Notes: generated by a model not told the origin, from the sequence alone. A DNA stretch of 34,773 nt from an uncultured Clostridia bacterium (GCA_944376265.1 CALWCD010000020.1:1-34773), one strand, 5' to 3'; counted from the first letter of the stretch, positions 16,719 through 24,869 are shown. Numbers and translations are program-made.

Positions 16719-17666
16719 ATGAAATATTACGCTGGCATCGACGTAGGAGGCACCAAGGTGGCCATGGGGGTTTTCGGGGAGGACAAGACCCTGTTGGCCA
16801 AGCGGAAGTTCCCCTCGGACCCGGAGCTTTCCGGGGAAGAGTTTTTCCAACACACCGTATCCGTGCTGAAGGACCTGCTGGAGGAGCTTTCCCTGCCCCT
16901 TTCCGGGCTTTCCGGAGTGGGGGTGGGCCTGCCCAGCATGGTCCGGTACCCCCAGGGGGAAGTGGTGATCTGCGCCATGCTTCCCGCCCTGAACGGCTTT
17001 GGGGTGAAGGCCTGCCTGGAGGGGCTGCTTCCCGGCGTTCCGGTGGAGGTGGACAACGACGCCCACTGCGCGGCTCTGGCGGAATCCCGCCACGGCGCGG
17101 GAACGGGACGGCGGCACATGCTCTACTGCCCGGTGAGCACAGGGCTTTCCTCGGGGATCATCCTGGACGGGCGGCTGTTCCGGGGAAGCAGCGGCTTCGC
17201 CGGGGAGAGCGGCCACACCATTCTGACCCCCGGGGCGGGCATCCCCTGCGGCTGCGGCAACCAGGGGTGCGTGCAGTCCTACTGCTCCGGCGGGATGATC
17301 GTCCGGCACATCCGGCAGTGGATTGCCCAGGGGGAAACCACCCTGATGACCCAGCTGGCAGGCTCCCCGGAGAAAATTGACGCCCGGCACCTGGAGATGG
17401 CCGCCCGGGCCGGGGACCCCATGGCTCTTCGGGCTCTGGACCAGATGGCATTGTACCTGGGAGTGTGGGTGTTTAACTTGTACATGACGCTGAACATCGA
17501 CTGCTTTGTGTTCGGCGGCGGTCTGGTGAACATGGGGGATCTGCTCTTCGGCCGGGTGCGGAAGGTATTTGACTCCTACCTCCACACCGGGGAACAGGTG
17601 GATTTTCTCTTCGCCCAGTGCGGTCAAGACGCAGGCATTTTAGGCGCCCTGGAGCTCCTTTTCTAG
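16719..17666 (+). CDS. ROK-family sugar kinase (glucokinase-like)
   Basis: 315 aa. The N-terminal ATP-binding motif is GIDVGGTKVAMGVF, the catalytic aspartate is D114 in VDNDAHCAALAE, the ExGH motif is GESGH (E163, H166), and the ROK zinc cysteines lie in CGCGNQGC (177-184). The usual Glu after the zinc motif is Gln (GCVQSY). The family phosphorylates hexoses or N-acyl hexosamines in the cytoplasm; glucose is plausible but not proven. The ATG at 16719 is chosen with AAAGGAG (16701-16707); a longer frame upstream overlaps the promoter. The first GC-rich repeat begins immediately after its TAG. Confidence 0.9.
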   Translation: MKYYAGIDVGGTKVAMGVFGEDKTLLAKRKFPSDPELSGEEFFQHTVSVLKDLLEELSLPLSGLSGVGVGLPSMVRYPQGEVVICAMLPALNGFGVKACLEGLLPGVPVEVDNDAHCAALAESRHGAGTGRRHMLYCPVSTGLSSGIILDGRLFRGSSGFAGESGHTILTPGAGIPCGCGNQGCVQSYCSGGMIVRHIRQWIAQGETTLMTQLAGSPEKIDARHLEMAARAGDPMALRALDQMALYLGVWVFNLYMTLNIDCFVFGGGLVNMGDLLFGRVRKVFDSYLHTGEQVDFLFAQCGQDAGILGALELLF

Positions 17667-17667
17667 G

Positions 17668-17990
17668 GCGGGTGACCCCGCAGGACAGGTCGCGCCTGTG
17701 CTGGACGCTGCCTCGCGTCTGCGCCGGGGGTTGCATCCCGGGCGTGTCGCGCCGTGGGGCACGAACTTATCTGTCGGCGCGGACGTGCACTTACGCCTTT
17801 TTCAGCGCGGGCAGTGCCCGCCGCCCGGGGCGCGAACTGAAACCAGGCTCAGCCTGGCGGGTGACCCCGCAGGACAGGTCGCGCCTTGGGGCGGCGGCTG
17901 GTCGCCGCGCCTGTGCTGGACGTCACCTCGCGTCCGCGCCGGGGGTTGCATCCCGAGCGTGTCGCGCCCTGGGGCGGCGGTTTTTTTGCA
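17668..17990 (+). repeat. GC-rich dispersed repeat, two units
   Basis: Two copies start with an identical 29-nt block (17668-17696 and 17857-17885) containing the hairpin GCGGG-TGAC-CCCGC. Each is followed by a variable middle and a TCGCGTC(T/C)GCGCC plus GGGGTTGCATCCC module. The palindrome CCAGGCTCAGCCTGG lies between them (17844-17858). The 29-nt block recurs with two changes at 33056-33084, and 17878-17911 matches the complement of the array at 23189 onward in about 30 of 34 positions. The copy begins one base after the ROK stop and ends with GGCGGCGG and seven T (to 17987), which may help termination. No convincing gene in any frame. Confidence 0.85.
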
Positions 17991-17995
17991 TAACA

Positions 17996-18043
17996 AAGCC
18001 CGGGAAACAGACAGCGGATGGTTCGCTTCTGTTTCCCGGGCTT
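17996..18043 (-). terminator. Terminator hairpin of the araR-like gene
   Basis: AAGCCCGGGAAACAGA (17996-18011) pairs perfectly over 16 bp with its complement at 18028-18043. Read on the minus strand, it lies 21 nt after the regulator's stop and is followed by a modest TTTGTTAT tract. It may also act on the plus strand. Confidence 0.7.
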
Positions 18044-18064
18044 ATTGTATGGATTGTTCCCCGT

Positions 18065-19135
18065 TCACACGGAGTACCGTTCCACCAGGTTCCAGTCCAG
18101 CACCACGCTTTTTTCCTCCCGGCCGCTCATCATGGAGATCAGCTTCCGGGCGGCGCAGGCTCCCAGGCTCTCCTTCAGGTGGTCGAAGGAGGTGAGGCCT
18201 GCGGCAGCCAGCTCTCCCAAGGGGCTGTTGTCGAAGCTGATAATGGCCTTGTCCTCCGGCACCTTGATGCCGTGGGTGGAGAAGGCCCGCTCCAGCTTCA
18301 CCGCCACCTCGTCGTTGTAGCACACCACCGCGGTGCACTGGGAAAGCTTCTCCAGCAGCCGGGTGATGCCGTACTCGTCGGTGAGCAGGTTGTCCCGGCT
18401 TTCGGAGTTGAACCAGGTCACCCACCGGTCCTGGAAGGTGAGGCCGTTTTTCAGCAGGGCTCTGGCGTAGCCGTCGTACCGGCCCAGGCCCTGCATGTCG
18501 TCGCTTTTGAAGATGCCCCCGATGTTCCGGTGGCCTCTTGCCACCAGGTACTCCACCGCGTCCAAGCCTCCCTGCCGGTCGTTCATGGTGACGGAGACGC
18601 AGTCCCGCAGGGCGGGGTAATAGCCGTTGAAGAACACCACCGGAATGCCCATCTCCCGCAGCTTTTCATACAGGGGCAGGTTGGGGTTGGGCAGGGCGCT
18701 TTTGGTGCCCTCCACAATCAGCCCGTCAATCTGCTTTTCCATGCAGTCCTCCAGAATGCGCCGCTCGTTGTCCACCCGGTTCATGGTGGCGGACAGCATG
18801 GGGAAAAAGCCCTCCTCGGACAGCTCCCCCTCGATGCCCCGGAGGATGGAGGGGAAAATGTACTCGCTGATGTAGGTGGCGATGACCCCCACGGTCCAGG
18901 AGCGCTTGCGCTTGGGCTCCACCTTGTGGACGTAGGTGCCGCTGCCCTGCCGCCGCTGGATGAACCCCTCCTGCTCCAGCAGGGCCAGGGCCTGGCGCAC
19001 CGTCTGGCGGCTGATGCCGAAGCTTTCCGCCATTTCGTTTTCCCCGGGCAGCCGCTGGCCGTCCTGGTACACCCCTTGGAGGATGTTCTCTTTCAGCTTT
19101 TCAAACAGCTGGACGTACTTGGCTTTTTCTTTCAT
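18065..19135 (-). CDS. AraR-like repressor: GntR winged helix plus LacI-type sugar sensor
   Basis: 356 aa. The GntR winged helix (about 6-70) has ENEMAESFGISRQTVRQAL and the wing RRQGSGTYV. The rest is a periplasmic-binding-protein-like sensor; segments such as TYISEYIFPSILRGIE and IDGLIVEGTKSALPNPN are characteristic of Bacillus AraR. AraR represses arabinose uptake and catabolism until L-arabinose binds. Here no arabinose gene is in view, so the effector is inferred only from family. The ATG at 19135 is preferred over a frame extending to 19189, since the winged helix starts there and an AGAGGG site precedes it. An AraR-box-like palindrome in its own promoter suggests autoregulation. Confidence 0.9.
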   Translation of the reverse strand: MKEKAKYVQLFEKLKENILQGVYQDGQRLPGENEMAESFGISRQTVRQALALLEQEGFIQRRQGSGTYVHKVEPKRKRSWTVGVIATYISEYIFPSILRGIEGELSEEGFFPMLSATMNRVDNERRILEDCMEKQIDGLIVEGTKSALPNPNLPLYEKLREMGIPVVFFNGYYPALRDCVSVTMNDRQGGLDAVEYLVARGHRNIGGIFKSDDMQGLGRYDGYARALLKNGLTFQDRWVTWFNSESRDNLLTDEYGITRLLEKLSQCTAVVCYNDEVAVKLERAFSTHGIKVPEDKAIISFDNSPLGELAAAGLTSFDHLKESLGACAARKLISMMSGREEKSVVLDWNLVERYSV

Positions 19136-19189
19136 GGCTTTCCCTCTCTTGACCGGATGACTCCGTCCCGCGGAAAGGACTCTGCTCAA

Positions 19190-19230
19190 AGTTGTACTTA
19201 CATTTTACGGAATCCCAGCACAGATGTCAA
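19190..19230 (-). promoter_or_regulatory. Promoter and AraR-type operator of the araR-like gene
   Basis: On the minus strand: TTGACA (19230-19225), 17 bp, TAAAAT (19207-19202). Overlapping the -10 and start site is the near-palindrome TTGTACTTACA (19192-19202 on the plus strand), close to the TTGTAC half-sites known for Bacillus AraR boxes. Confidence 0.7.
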
Positions 19231-19260
19231 GGCGGCGGGGGAAAGATTCCCAGGATTTCC

Positions 19261-19283
19261 GGGCTTTTTCCCGGGAAAAGCCC
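19261..19283 (-). terminator. Hairpin directly after the thioesterase stop codon
   Basis: GGGCTTTTTCCCGGGAAAAGCCC forms a tight stem immediately 3' of the minus-strand stop at 19285. There is no T tract, so it may be a weak terminator or an RNA-stabilising hairpin. Confidence 0.45.
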
Positions 19284-19284
19284 T

Positions 19285-19707
19285 TCAGTCCAGGCCCAGG
19301 ACTTCCCGAATGCGCTGGTGGTAGGAGGGACAGGCCTTTTTCAGGGACACAGGCCTGCCCGAAGGCCCCAGAAAGCAGTGCTCTGTTTTCCCCTGGCAGC
19401 GAAGGGCGCCGGTGGCCTGGTCCCGCACCGTGTAGGAAAAGGCAATGCGGGTGCCGGTGTAGCTGTCCACCTGGGTCTCGATGACCACCGTTTCCCCAAA
19501 CCGGGTCATGGTGTGGTATTCCGCCTGGGCTTTCAGCACCGGGCTGACAATTCCCAGGGCCTCCAGCTGGGGATAGCCAAAGCCCTCCTCCCCCATCAGC
19601 CAGGTGCGGGCCTCCTCGAACCACCGGATATAGTTGGAGTGGTGAACACAGTCCATTCGGTCGGTCTCGTAGTACTGCACTTTGTGCTGGTAAAAAACAG
19701 GCAGCAT
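19285..19707 (-). CDS. YbgC/FadM-type acyl-CoA thioesterase (hotdog fold)
   Basis: 140 aa. The hotdog signature VQYYETDRMDCVHHSNYIRWFEEAR contains the catalytic aspartate D16 and the conserved H23, corresponding to the TDAxGxVxHxNY motif of 4-hydroxybenzoyl-CoA thioesterase-type enzymes. The family hydrolyses short or aromatic acyl-CoAs in the cytoplasm; the substrate is not known. Dehydratase-activase genes are transcribed divergently from the same intergenic region, which could reflect a shared acyl-CoA theme but is not proof. The start at 19707 follows a GGGAGAG site. Confidence 0.9.
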   Translation of the reverse strand: MLPVFYQHKVQYYETDRMDCVHHSNYIRWFEEARTWLMGEEGFGYPQLEALGIVSPVLKAQAEYHTMTRFGETVVIETQVDSYTGTRIAFSYTVRDQATGALRCQGKTEHCFLGPSGRPVSLKKACPSYHQRIREVLGLD

Positions 19708-19742
19708 CGCTGTCTCTCCCTTCTGTTGCAGAATTTGTCTCT

Positions 19743-19751
19743 ATTGTACCA
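19743..19751 (-). promoter_or_regulatory. Extended -10 promoter of the thioesterase
   Basis: TGGTACAAT on the minus strand gives an extended -10 about 36 nt from the start codon. No good -35 is visible. Confidence 0.5.
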
Positions 19752-19849
19752 CGTCTTTTCCAAAATGGGGAGCGCCGGGAAGGATTTTTCCACATAGTCT
19801 TCTCGGCCCGGCGCATACCTTTTTCCAGAGGTTGGCCGGAGCCGAAATA

Positions 19850-19878
19850 TTGATTTTTTACGACAAAAATGCTATCAT
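19850..19878 (+). promoter_or_regulatory. Promoter of the dehydratase-activase operon
   Basis: TTGATT (19850-19855), a 17-bp spacer and TATCAT (19873-19878) preceded by TGC (extended -10). Transcription would start near 19885, leaving a leader of about 155 nt. Confidence 0.6.
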
Positions 19879-19884
19879 AACTCT

Positions 19885-20041
19885 GTACAGCATTTTCATG
19901 AAATCCAGATGGTATAAAGTTGAGAAAGATTTTCAAATATTCCCCTGCTTTTTGGTTTTATCTGGAATTTGGGATGGGACCCTTTCCGCCGGCCGGCGCC
20001 GTTTGCGAAAGGGGACTGTTAGAAAGGATGATCAATACAAG
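19885..20041 (+). promoter_or_regulatory. Long structured leader of the activase gene
   Basis: About 155 nt without a convincing gene. Near its 3' end CCCTTTC (19980-19986) pairs with GAAAGGG (20007-20013), enclosing a GCCGGCCGGC palindrome, 7-8 nt before the AGAAAGGA ribosome site. No riboswitch class was recognised; translational control is possible. Confidence 0.4.
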
Positions 20042-22963
20042 ATGAAGATCGGTTTGGACGTGGGCTCCACCACCCTGAAATGTATGGTGTACGACCGGCA
20101 GGGCCAGCCGGTGTATCAGGAGTACGAGCGGCACTACTCCCAGATTGCAGAGAAGGCTTCGGGGATGCTCACCCGCATTCAGGAAAAATTCCCTCAGGAG
20201 AAGCGGGCCAGCCTCTGCGTGTCCGGCTCGGCGGGCATGGGCCTGGCGGAGGACTTGAACATTCCCTTTGTCCAGGAGGTGTACGCCACCCGAGCCGCCG
20301 TAAAACAGTACATACCGGGCGCCGACGTGGTCATCGAGCTGGGGGGCGAGGACGCCAAGATCCTCTTCCTCTCCGGGTCCATGGAGGTGCGCATGAACGG
20401 CTCCTGCGCGGGAGGCACCGGCGCCTTCATCGACCAGATGGCCACCCTGCTTTCCATCACCCCCACAGAGCTAAACGACATCGCCGGGGAGAGCCAGCGG
20501 TCTTACAGCATCGCCTCCCGGTGCGGCGTGTTCGCCAAAAGCGACATCCAGGCCCTTTTGAACCAGGGCGCCCAGAAAAACGACATTGCCCAGAGCATTC
20601 TGGTGGCCGTGGTGAACCAGACCATCGCCGGCCTGGCCCAGGGCCGGGAGATCGAGGGCAAGGTGGTGTACCTGGGCGGGCCGCTCACCTTCTTCTCCCA
20701 GCTGCGCTCCGCTTTCGACCGGATTCTGGGGGTGGAGGGGATCTGCCCGGAAAACTCCCTGTACTACGTGGCGGCGGGCGCCGCCCTGGCCGGCACCGGG
20801 GAGGAGTTCGACCTGGCCCAGATTACGGACCGGATCGCCCACTACAGCTCCAGCCACCACTACCAGAGCAGCGCTGCCCTGTTCCACGACGAAGAGGAGT
20901 ATGAGGAATTCACCCTCCGCCACCAGAAGGACTCCGTCCCCACCGACGCCCCTCTGCTGGAGGACCACATCGCCTACGTGGGCATCGACGCCGGCTCCAC
21001 CACAGTGAAGGCGGTGGCCATCAACTCCAAGGAGGAGATCATCTACTGCCGGTACCTGCCCAACTCCGGCAACCCGGTCCCCCTGGTGCGGGACTTCCTT
21101 TCGGACCTGTACGAAAAGTTCCCCGGCATTCAAATCCGCTCCTCCGCCTCCACCGGCTACGGGGAGGAGATTATCAAGAACGCCTTTGGCCTGGACCTGG
21201 GAGTGGTGGAGACCATCGCCCACTTTACCGCCGCCAAAAAGTTCGAGCCCGACGTGGACTTCATCATCGACATCGGCGGCCAGGATATCAAATGCTTCAA
21301 GATCAAAAACGGAACCATTGACAATATTTTCCTGAACGAAGCCTGCTCCTCCGGGTGCGGGTCCTTTTTGCAGACCTTTGCCGGGGCCCTGGGCTACCAG
21401 ATGGCCGACTTCGCCAAGTGCGGCCTGTTCGCCGACAGCCCGGTGGACCTGGGCTCCCGGTGCACCGTGTTCATGAACTCCTCTGTGAAGCAGGCCCAGA
21501 AGGACGGCGCCTCCATTGAGAACATCTCCGCGGGCCTTTCCATGAGCGTGGTGAAAAACGCCCTGTACAAGGTGATCCGGGTCACCGACGCCAAGAGCCT
21601 GGGGAACCACATTGTGGTCCAGGGCGGCACCTTCTTAAACGACGCGGTGCTCCGTGCCTTTGAAAAGGAGATCGGCAAGCATGTCATCCGTCCCTCCGTG
21701 GCGGGGCTGATGGGCGCTTACGGCGCCGCCCTGTACTCCAAGGAAAAGGGCCGGGGGAAGAGCTCCATCATCGGGCCGGAGGAGCTGAAAGCCTTCACCC
21801 ACCAGGTGAAAGCCATCACCTGCAACGGCTGCGAGAACCACTGCCGCCTGACGGTGAACACCTTCGCAAACGGCGCCCGGTATATTGCCGGCAACCGGTG
21901 CGACAAGCCTCTGCGCAAAAAGGTCCCCACTGCCCAGTACAACCTGTACGACTACAAAAAGGAGCTTTTGGCCTCCTACGCTCCCTGTGAAGGGCCCCGG
22001 GGCACCATTGGCATCCCCATGGGCCTGAACATGTTCGAGCTGTTCCCCTTCTGGTACACCTTCTTTAAAAAGCTGGGGTTCGGGGTGTTCCACTCCCCCG
22101 AGTCCGACCGGAAGCTGTACTTCCGGGGCCAGCACACCATTCCCTCGGATACGGTGTGCTACCCCGCCAAGCTGATGCACGGCCACATAGAGGCCCTGCT
22201 GGAACAGAAGCCCGACGCCATCTTCTACCCCTGCATGAGCTACAATCTGGACGAACACCTGGGGGACAACCACTACAACTGCCCGGTGGTGGCCTACTAT
22301 CCGGAGGTGCTGGACGCCAACATCGCCGCCCTGGAGAATGTGAAATTCATCTACGACTACGTGGGGCTTCACCGGCGCAAGGACTTCCCCGGGAAGATGA
22401 CCAACATCCTCTCCCGGTACTTTGACCCCATTCCGGAAAAAGAGGTGAAAGCCGCCTCCGACGCCGCCTACGAGGAATATTACGCTCACATGGAGCGCAT
22501 CCACAAAAAGGGCCAGGAATATCTGGCCCTGGCCAAGGAGCAGAACCTGCCGGTGATTATCCTGTCCGGCCGGCCCTACCACCTGGACAGCGAGATCAAC
22601 CACGGCATTGACAAGCTGATCTGCGAGTGCGGCGCCGTGGTGGTGTCCGAGGACTCCGTCAGCGAGCTGGAGACAAAGTTCCCCACCGGGGTGCTGAACC
22701 AGTGGACCTACCACGCCCGGCTCTACGCCGCCGCAAAGTATGTGGTGGATTCCCACGACAAGCGGATCAACCTGGTGCAGCTGGTGTCCTTCGGCTGCGG
22801 TGTGGACGCCATCACCGGGGACGAGGTCCGGGCCATTTTGGAAGGCGGGGACCGGATCTACACCCAGATCAAAATCGACGAGATCACCAACCTGGGCGCC
22901 GTGCGCATCCGCCTGCGGAGCCTGTTCGCCGCCCTGGGACTGGGCAGCGAAGCCCCAGCGTGA
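20042..22963 (+). CDS. Acyl-CoA dehydratase activase (tandem BadF/HgdC ATPase modules plus DUF2229)
   Basis: 973 aa. The first ASKHA ATPase module (about 1-255) starts MKIGLDVGSTTLK and has the CAGGTG loop near 122-127. The second (about 310-565) starts YVGIDAGSTTVK and has ACSSGCGSF near 434-442. A cysteine cluster (NGCENHC, residues ~594-620) leads into a C-terminal DUF2229/COG3580-like region. HgdC-type activases bind a [4Fe-4S] cluster at the dimer interface and drive single electrons into 2-hydroxyacyl-CoA dehydratases by ATP hydrolysis. The actual partner substrate of this double-module class is unknown. The ATG at 20042 is where the ATPase fold begins; AGAAAGGA lies about 14 nt upstream. 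The stop codon lies inside the first unit of the repeat array, so the extreme C-terminus may be repeat-derived. Confidence 0.9.
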   Translation: MKIGLDVGSTTLKCMVYDRQGQPVYQEYERHYSQIAEKASGMLTRIQEKFPQEKRASLCVSGSAGMGLAEDLNIPFVQEVYATRAAVKQYIPGADVVIELGGEDAKILFLSGSMEVRMNGSCAGGTGAFIDQMATLLSITPTELNDIAGESQRSYSIASRCGVFAKSDIQALLNQGAQKNDIAQSILVAVVNQTIAGLAQGREIEGKVVYLGGPLTFFSQLRSAFDRILGVEGICPENSLYYVAAGAALAGTGEEFDLAQITDRIAHYSSSHHYQSSAALFHDEEEYEEFTLRHQKDSVPTDAPLLEDHIAYVGIDAGSTTVKAVAINSKEEIIYCRYLPNSGNPVPLVRDFLSDLYEKFPGIQIRSSASTGYGEEIIKNAFGLDLGVVETIAHFTAAKKFEPDVDFIIDIGGQDIKCFKIKNGTIDNIFLNEACSSGCGSFLQTFAGALGYQMADFAKCGLFADSPVDLGSRCTVFMNSSVKQAQKDGASIENISAGLSMSVVKNALYKVIRVTDAKSLGNHIVVQGGTFLNDAVLRAFEKEIGKHVIRPSVAGLMGAYGAALYSKEKGRGKSSIIGPEELKAFTHQVKAITCNGCENHCRLTVNTFANGARYIAGNRCDKPLRKKVPTAQYNLYDYKKELLASYAPCEGPRGTIGIPMGLNMFELFPFWYTFFKKLGFGVFHSPESDRKLYFRGQHTIPSDTVCYPAKLMHGHIEALLEQKPDAIFYPCMSYNLDEHLGDNHYNCPVVAYYPEVLDANIAALENVKFIYDYVGLHRRKDFPGKMTNILSRYFDPIPEKEVKAASDAAYEEYYAHMERIHKKGQEYLALAKEQNLPVIILSGRPYHLDSEINHGIDKLICECGAVVVSEDSVSELETKFPTGVLNQWTYHARLYAAAKYVVDSHDKRINLVQLVSFGCGVDAITGDEVRAILEGGDRIYTQIKIDEITNLGAVRIRLRSLFAALGLGSEAPA

Positions 22964-23535
22964 CGCTGGACCCAAGTCGCGGGGCCGTGCGCTGCGCTTA
23001 CTCCCAGCGCTGGAAACCAAAAGAGCGCTGTCCGCGGGGTCTAACGGCGCGGACGTGCACGGATGGCCCCTGCGTGACGCTGGACCCACGTCGCGGGGCC
23101 GTGCGCTGCGCTTACTCCCACCGCTGGAAACCGAAAGAGCGCTGTCCGCGGGGTCTAACGGCGCGGACGCGCGCTGACTACTTCCTCAGGCGCGGCGTTG
23201 AGCCGCCGCCCCAAGGCGCGACACGTCCAGTCCGGCCACGGACAGAAGCGCTGTCCGCGGGGTCTAACGGCGCGGACGCGCGCTGACTACTTCCTCAGGC
23301 GCGGCGTTAAGCCGCCGCCCCAAGGCGCGATACGTCCAGTCCGGCCACGGACCAGGCGCGGCGTTGAGCCGCCGCCCCAAGGCGCGACACGTCCAGTCCG
23401 GTCACGGACAGAAGCGCTTTCCGCGGGATTTAACGGCGCGGACGCGCGCTGACTACTTCCTCAGGCGCGGCGTTGAGCCGCCGCCCCAAGGCGCGACTTG
23501 TCCAGTCCGGCCACGGACCGGTCACGGACAGAAAG
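22958..23535. repeat. GC-rich repeat array between the two dehydratase-system genes
   Basis: Non-coding array built from modules. A module beginning GCGTGACGCTGGACCC occurs at 22958 and 23072 (114-bp period). A module containing the hairpin GTCCGCG...CGCGGAC starts at 23025, 23139, 23248 and 23414. A module beginning GGCGCGGCGTT starts at 23189, 23298, 23355 and 23464 (offsets 109, 57, 109). Many modules are the reverse complement of the repeat at 17668-17990, while others (16-mer CGGCGCGGACGTGCAC at 23045 and 17775; GTCGCG..CCGTGCGCTGCG near 22977 and 33161) are in the same sense. It starts at the activase stop codon and ends at the Shine-Dalgarno of the next gene. Open frames through it are artefacts of GC-richness. 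Confidence 0.9.
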
Positions 23536-23546
23536 GAGACTTTTCC

Positions 23547-24851
23547 ATGTCAGACAACGCAAACCGGGTGGAATTCACCCGGGAGATGAAAAAAGACTAT
23601 ACCATTATCACCCCCAACATGGCTCCCATCCACTTCGAGCTGATCAAAAACGTGCTGGAGAGCTTTGGGTTCCACATCGAACTGCTGCGCACTTCCGGCC
23701 GGGAGATTGTGGACGAGGGGCTGAAATATGTTCACAACGATACCTGCTACCCCGCTCTGCTGTCCATTGGCCAGCTGATGCACGCCCTTCACAGCGGCAA
23801 GTACGACCTGCACAAGGTGGCCCTCATCATGACCCAGACCGGCGGCGGGTGCCGGGCTTCCAACTACATCCACCTGCTGCGCAAGGCCCTAAAAAAGGAC
23901 GGCCTGGACTTTATCCCCGTCATCTCGGTGAACCTGTCCGGGCTGGAGTCCAACTCCGGGTTCAAGATTACCCTGCCCATGATCCGCCGGGCCATTGCCG
24001 CCCTCACCTACGGCGACCTGCTGATGCTGCTGAAAAACCAGACCAAGCCCTACGAGGCCATCCCCGGGGAGAGCGACGGCCTGGTGGACCAGTGGATTCA
24101 GCGGCTGACCAAGCTCTTCGAGGAGGGCAAGGCCTTTTCTCAGCGGGAAGTGCGGGAATATTTCGACCAGATCGCCCAGTCCTTCGCCGACGTAAAGCGC
24201 CGGGACGTGGTGAAAACCAAAGTGGGCGTGGTGGGCGAGATCTACGTGAAGTACTCCCCCTTGGCCAACAACAACCTGGAGCAGTTCCTCTTCGAGCAGG
24301 ACTGCGAAGTGATGGTCCCCGGCATTCTGGCCTTTATGATCTTCAAGGTGGATAACCGGCTGGAGGACATCAACCTGTACGGGGGCAACCCCGCCAAGAA
24401 GCAGGTGTGCACCCTGCTGAAGTGGTACTTCACCAAGTTTGAAACCGACCTGATCGCCGCGGTGAAGAAATTCCCCCAGTTCACCGCCCCCGCCCCCTAC
24501 TCCCACCTGAAGGCGCTGGCCGGAAAGGTGATTGGCTACGGGTGCAAAATGGGCGAAGGCTGGCTGCTCACCGCCGAAGCCATGGAGCTGGTGGAGAGCG
24601 GCTACGGCAACGTGGTGTGCGCCCAGCCCTTCGGCTGCCTGCCCAACCACATTGTGGGCAAGGGGATGATCCGCAAGGTGAAGAACATCTATCCCCAGGC
24701 AAACATTGTGCCCATCGACTACGACCCCAGCGCCACCCAGGTGAACCAGGAGAACCGCATCAAGCTGATGCTGGCGGTGGCCAGGGAAAACGCCGGGGAA
24801 CAGGGAAGCCAGCCCCAGGGGGGCCGCCGTCCTGTCCCCGCCCAGGGGTGA
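23547..24851 (+). CDS. 2-hydroxyacyl-CoA dehydratase-like protein (COG3581 type), partner of the activase
   Basis: 434 aa. Conserved cysteine-containing blocks include VHNDTCYPALLSIGQLMHAL, TQTGGGCRASNYIHLLRKAL, GYGCKMGEGWLL and CAQPFGCLPNHIVGKG, as in the dehydratase-like proteins that accompany activase/DUF2229 proteins. The cysteines are candidate Fe-S ligands. The ATG at 23547 follows GAAAGGAG with 8 nt spacing. A longer in-frame reading from 23364 only crosses the repeat array. In many Clostridia this part is, as far as I recall, fused to the activase as one ~1,400-aa protein (973 + 434 fits), so the repeat array may have separated a once-fused gene. The Gln/Gly/Pro-rich last 15 residues look unstructured. 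Confidence 0.85.
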   Translation: MSDNANRVEFTREMKKDYTIITPNMAPIHFELIKNVLESFGFHIELLRTSGREIVDEGLKYVHNDTCYPALLSIGQLMHALHSGKYDLHKVALIMTQTGGGCRASNYIHLLRKALKKDGLDFIPVISVNLSGLESNSGFKITLPMIRRAIAALTYGDLLMLLKNQTKPYEAIPGESDGLVDQWIQRLTKLFEEGKAFSQREVREYFDQIAQSFADVKRRDVVKTKVGVVGEIYVKYSPLANNNLEQFLFEQDCEVMVPGILAFMIFKVDNRLEDINLYGGNPAKKQVCTLLKWYFTKFETDLIAAVKKFPQFTAPAPYSHLKALAGKVIGYGCKMGEGWLLTAEAMELVESGYGNVVCAQPFGCLPNHIVGKGMIRKVKNIYPQANIVPIDYDPSATQVNQENRIKLMLAVARENAGEQGSQPQGGRRPVPAQG

Positions 24852-24869
24852 CCGGAACCACGGCAGGAT

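Noticed and set aside
17618..19324. A 568-codon plus-strand frame through the repeat and opposite the AraR-like gene
   Set aside because: Half of it translates the GC-rich repeat and half is antisense to a clear regulator; no start signal.
19884..19889. TGTACA near the activase start site as a second AraR box
   Set aside because: Only a six-base palindrome without the extended flanks seen at 19190-19206; likely chance.
22627..23452. Several open frames across the repeat array giving Arg/Pro/Ala-rich repeated peptides
   Set aside because: More than one frame is open at once, all without ribosome sites. This reflects high GC and tandem repetition, not coding.
22958..23535. The array as a CRISPR
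   Set aside because: Repeats are long, modular and imperfect, spacing is not spacer-like, the between-repeat sequence is itself repeated, and no cas genes are near.
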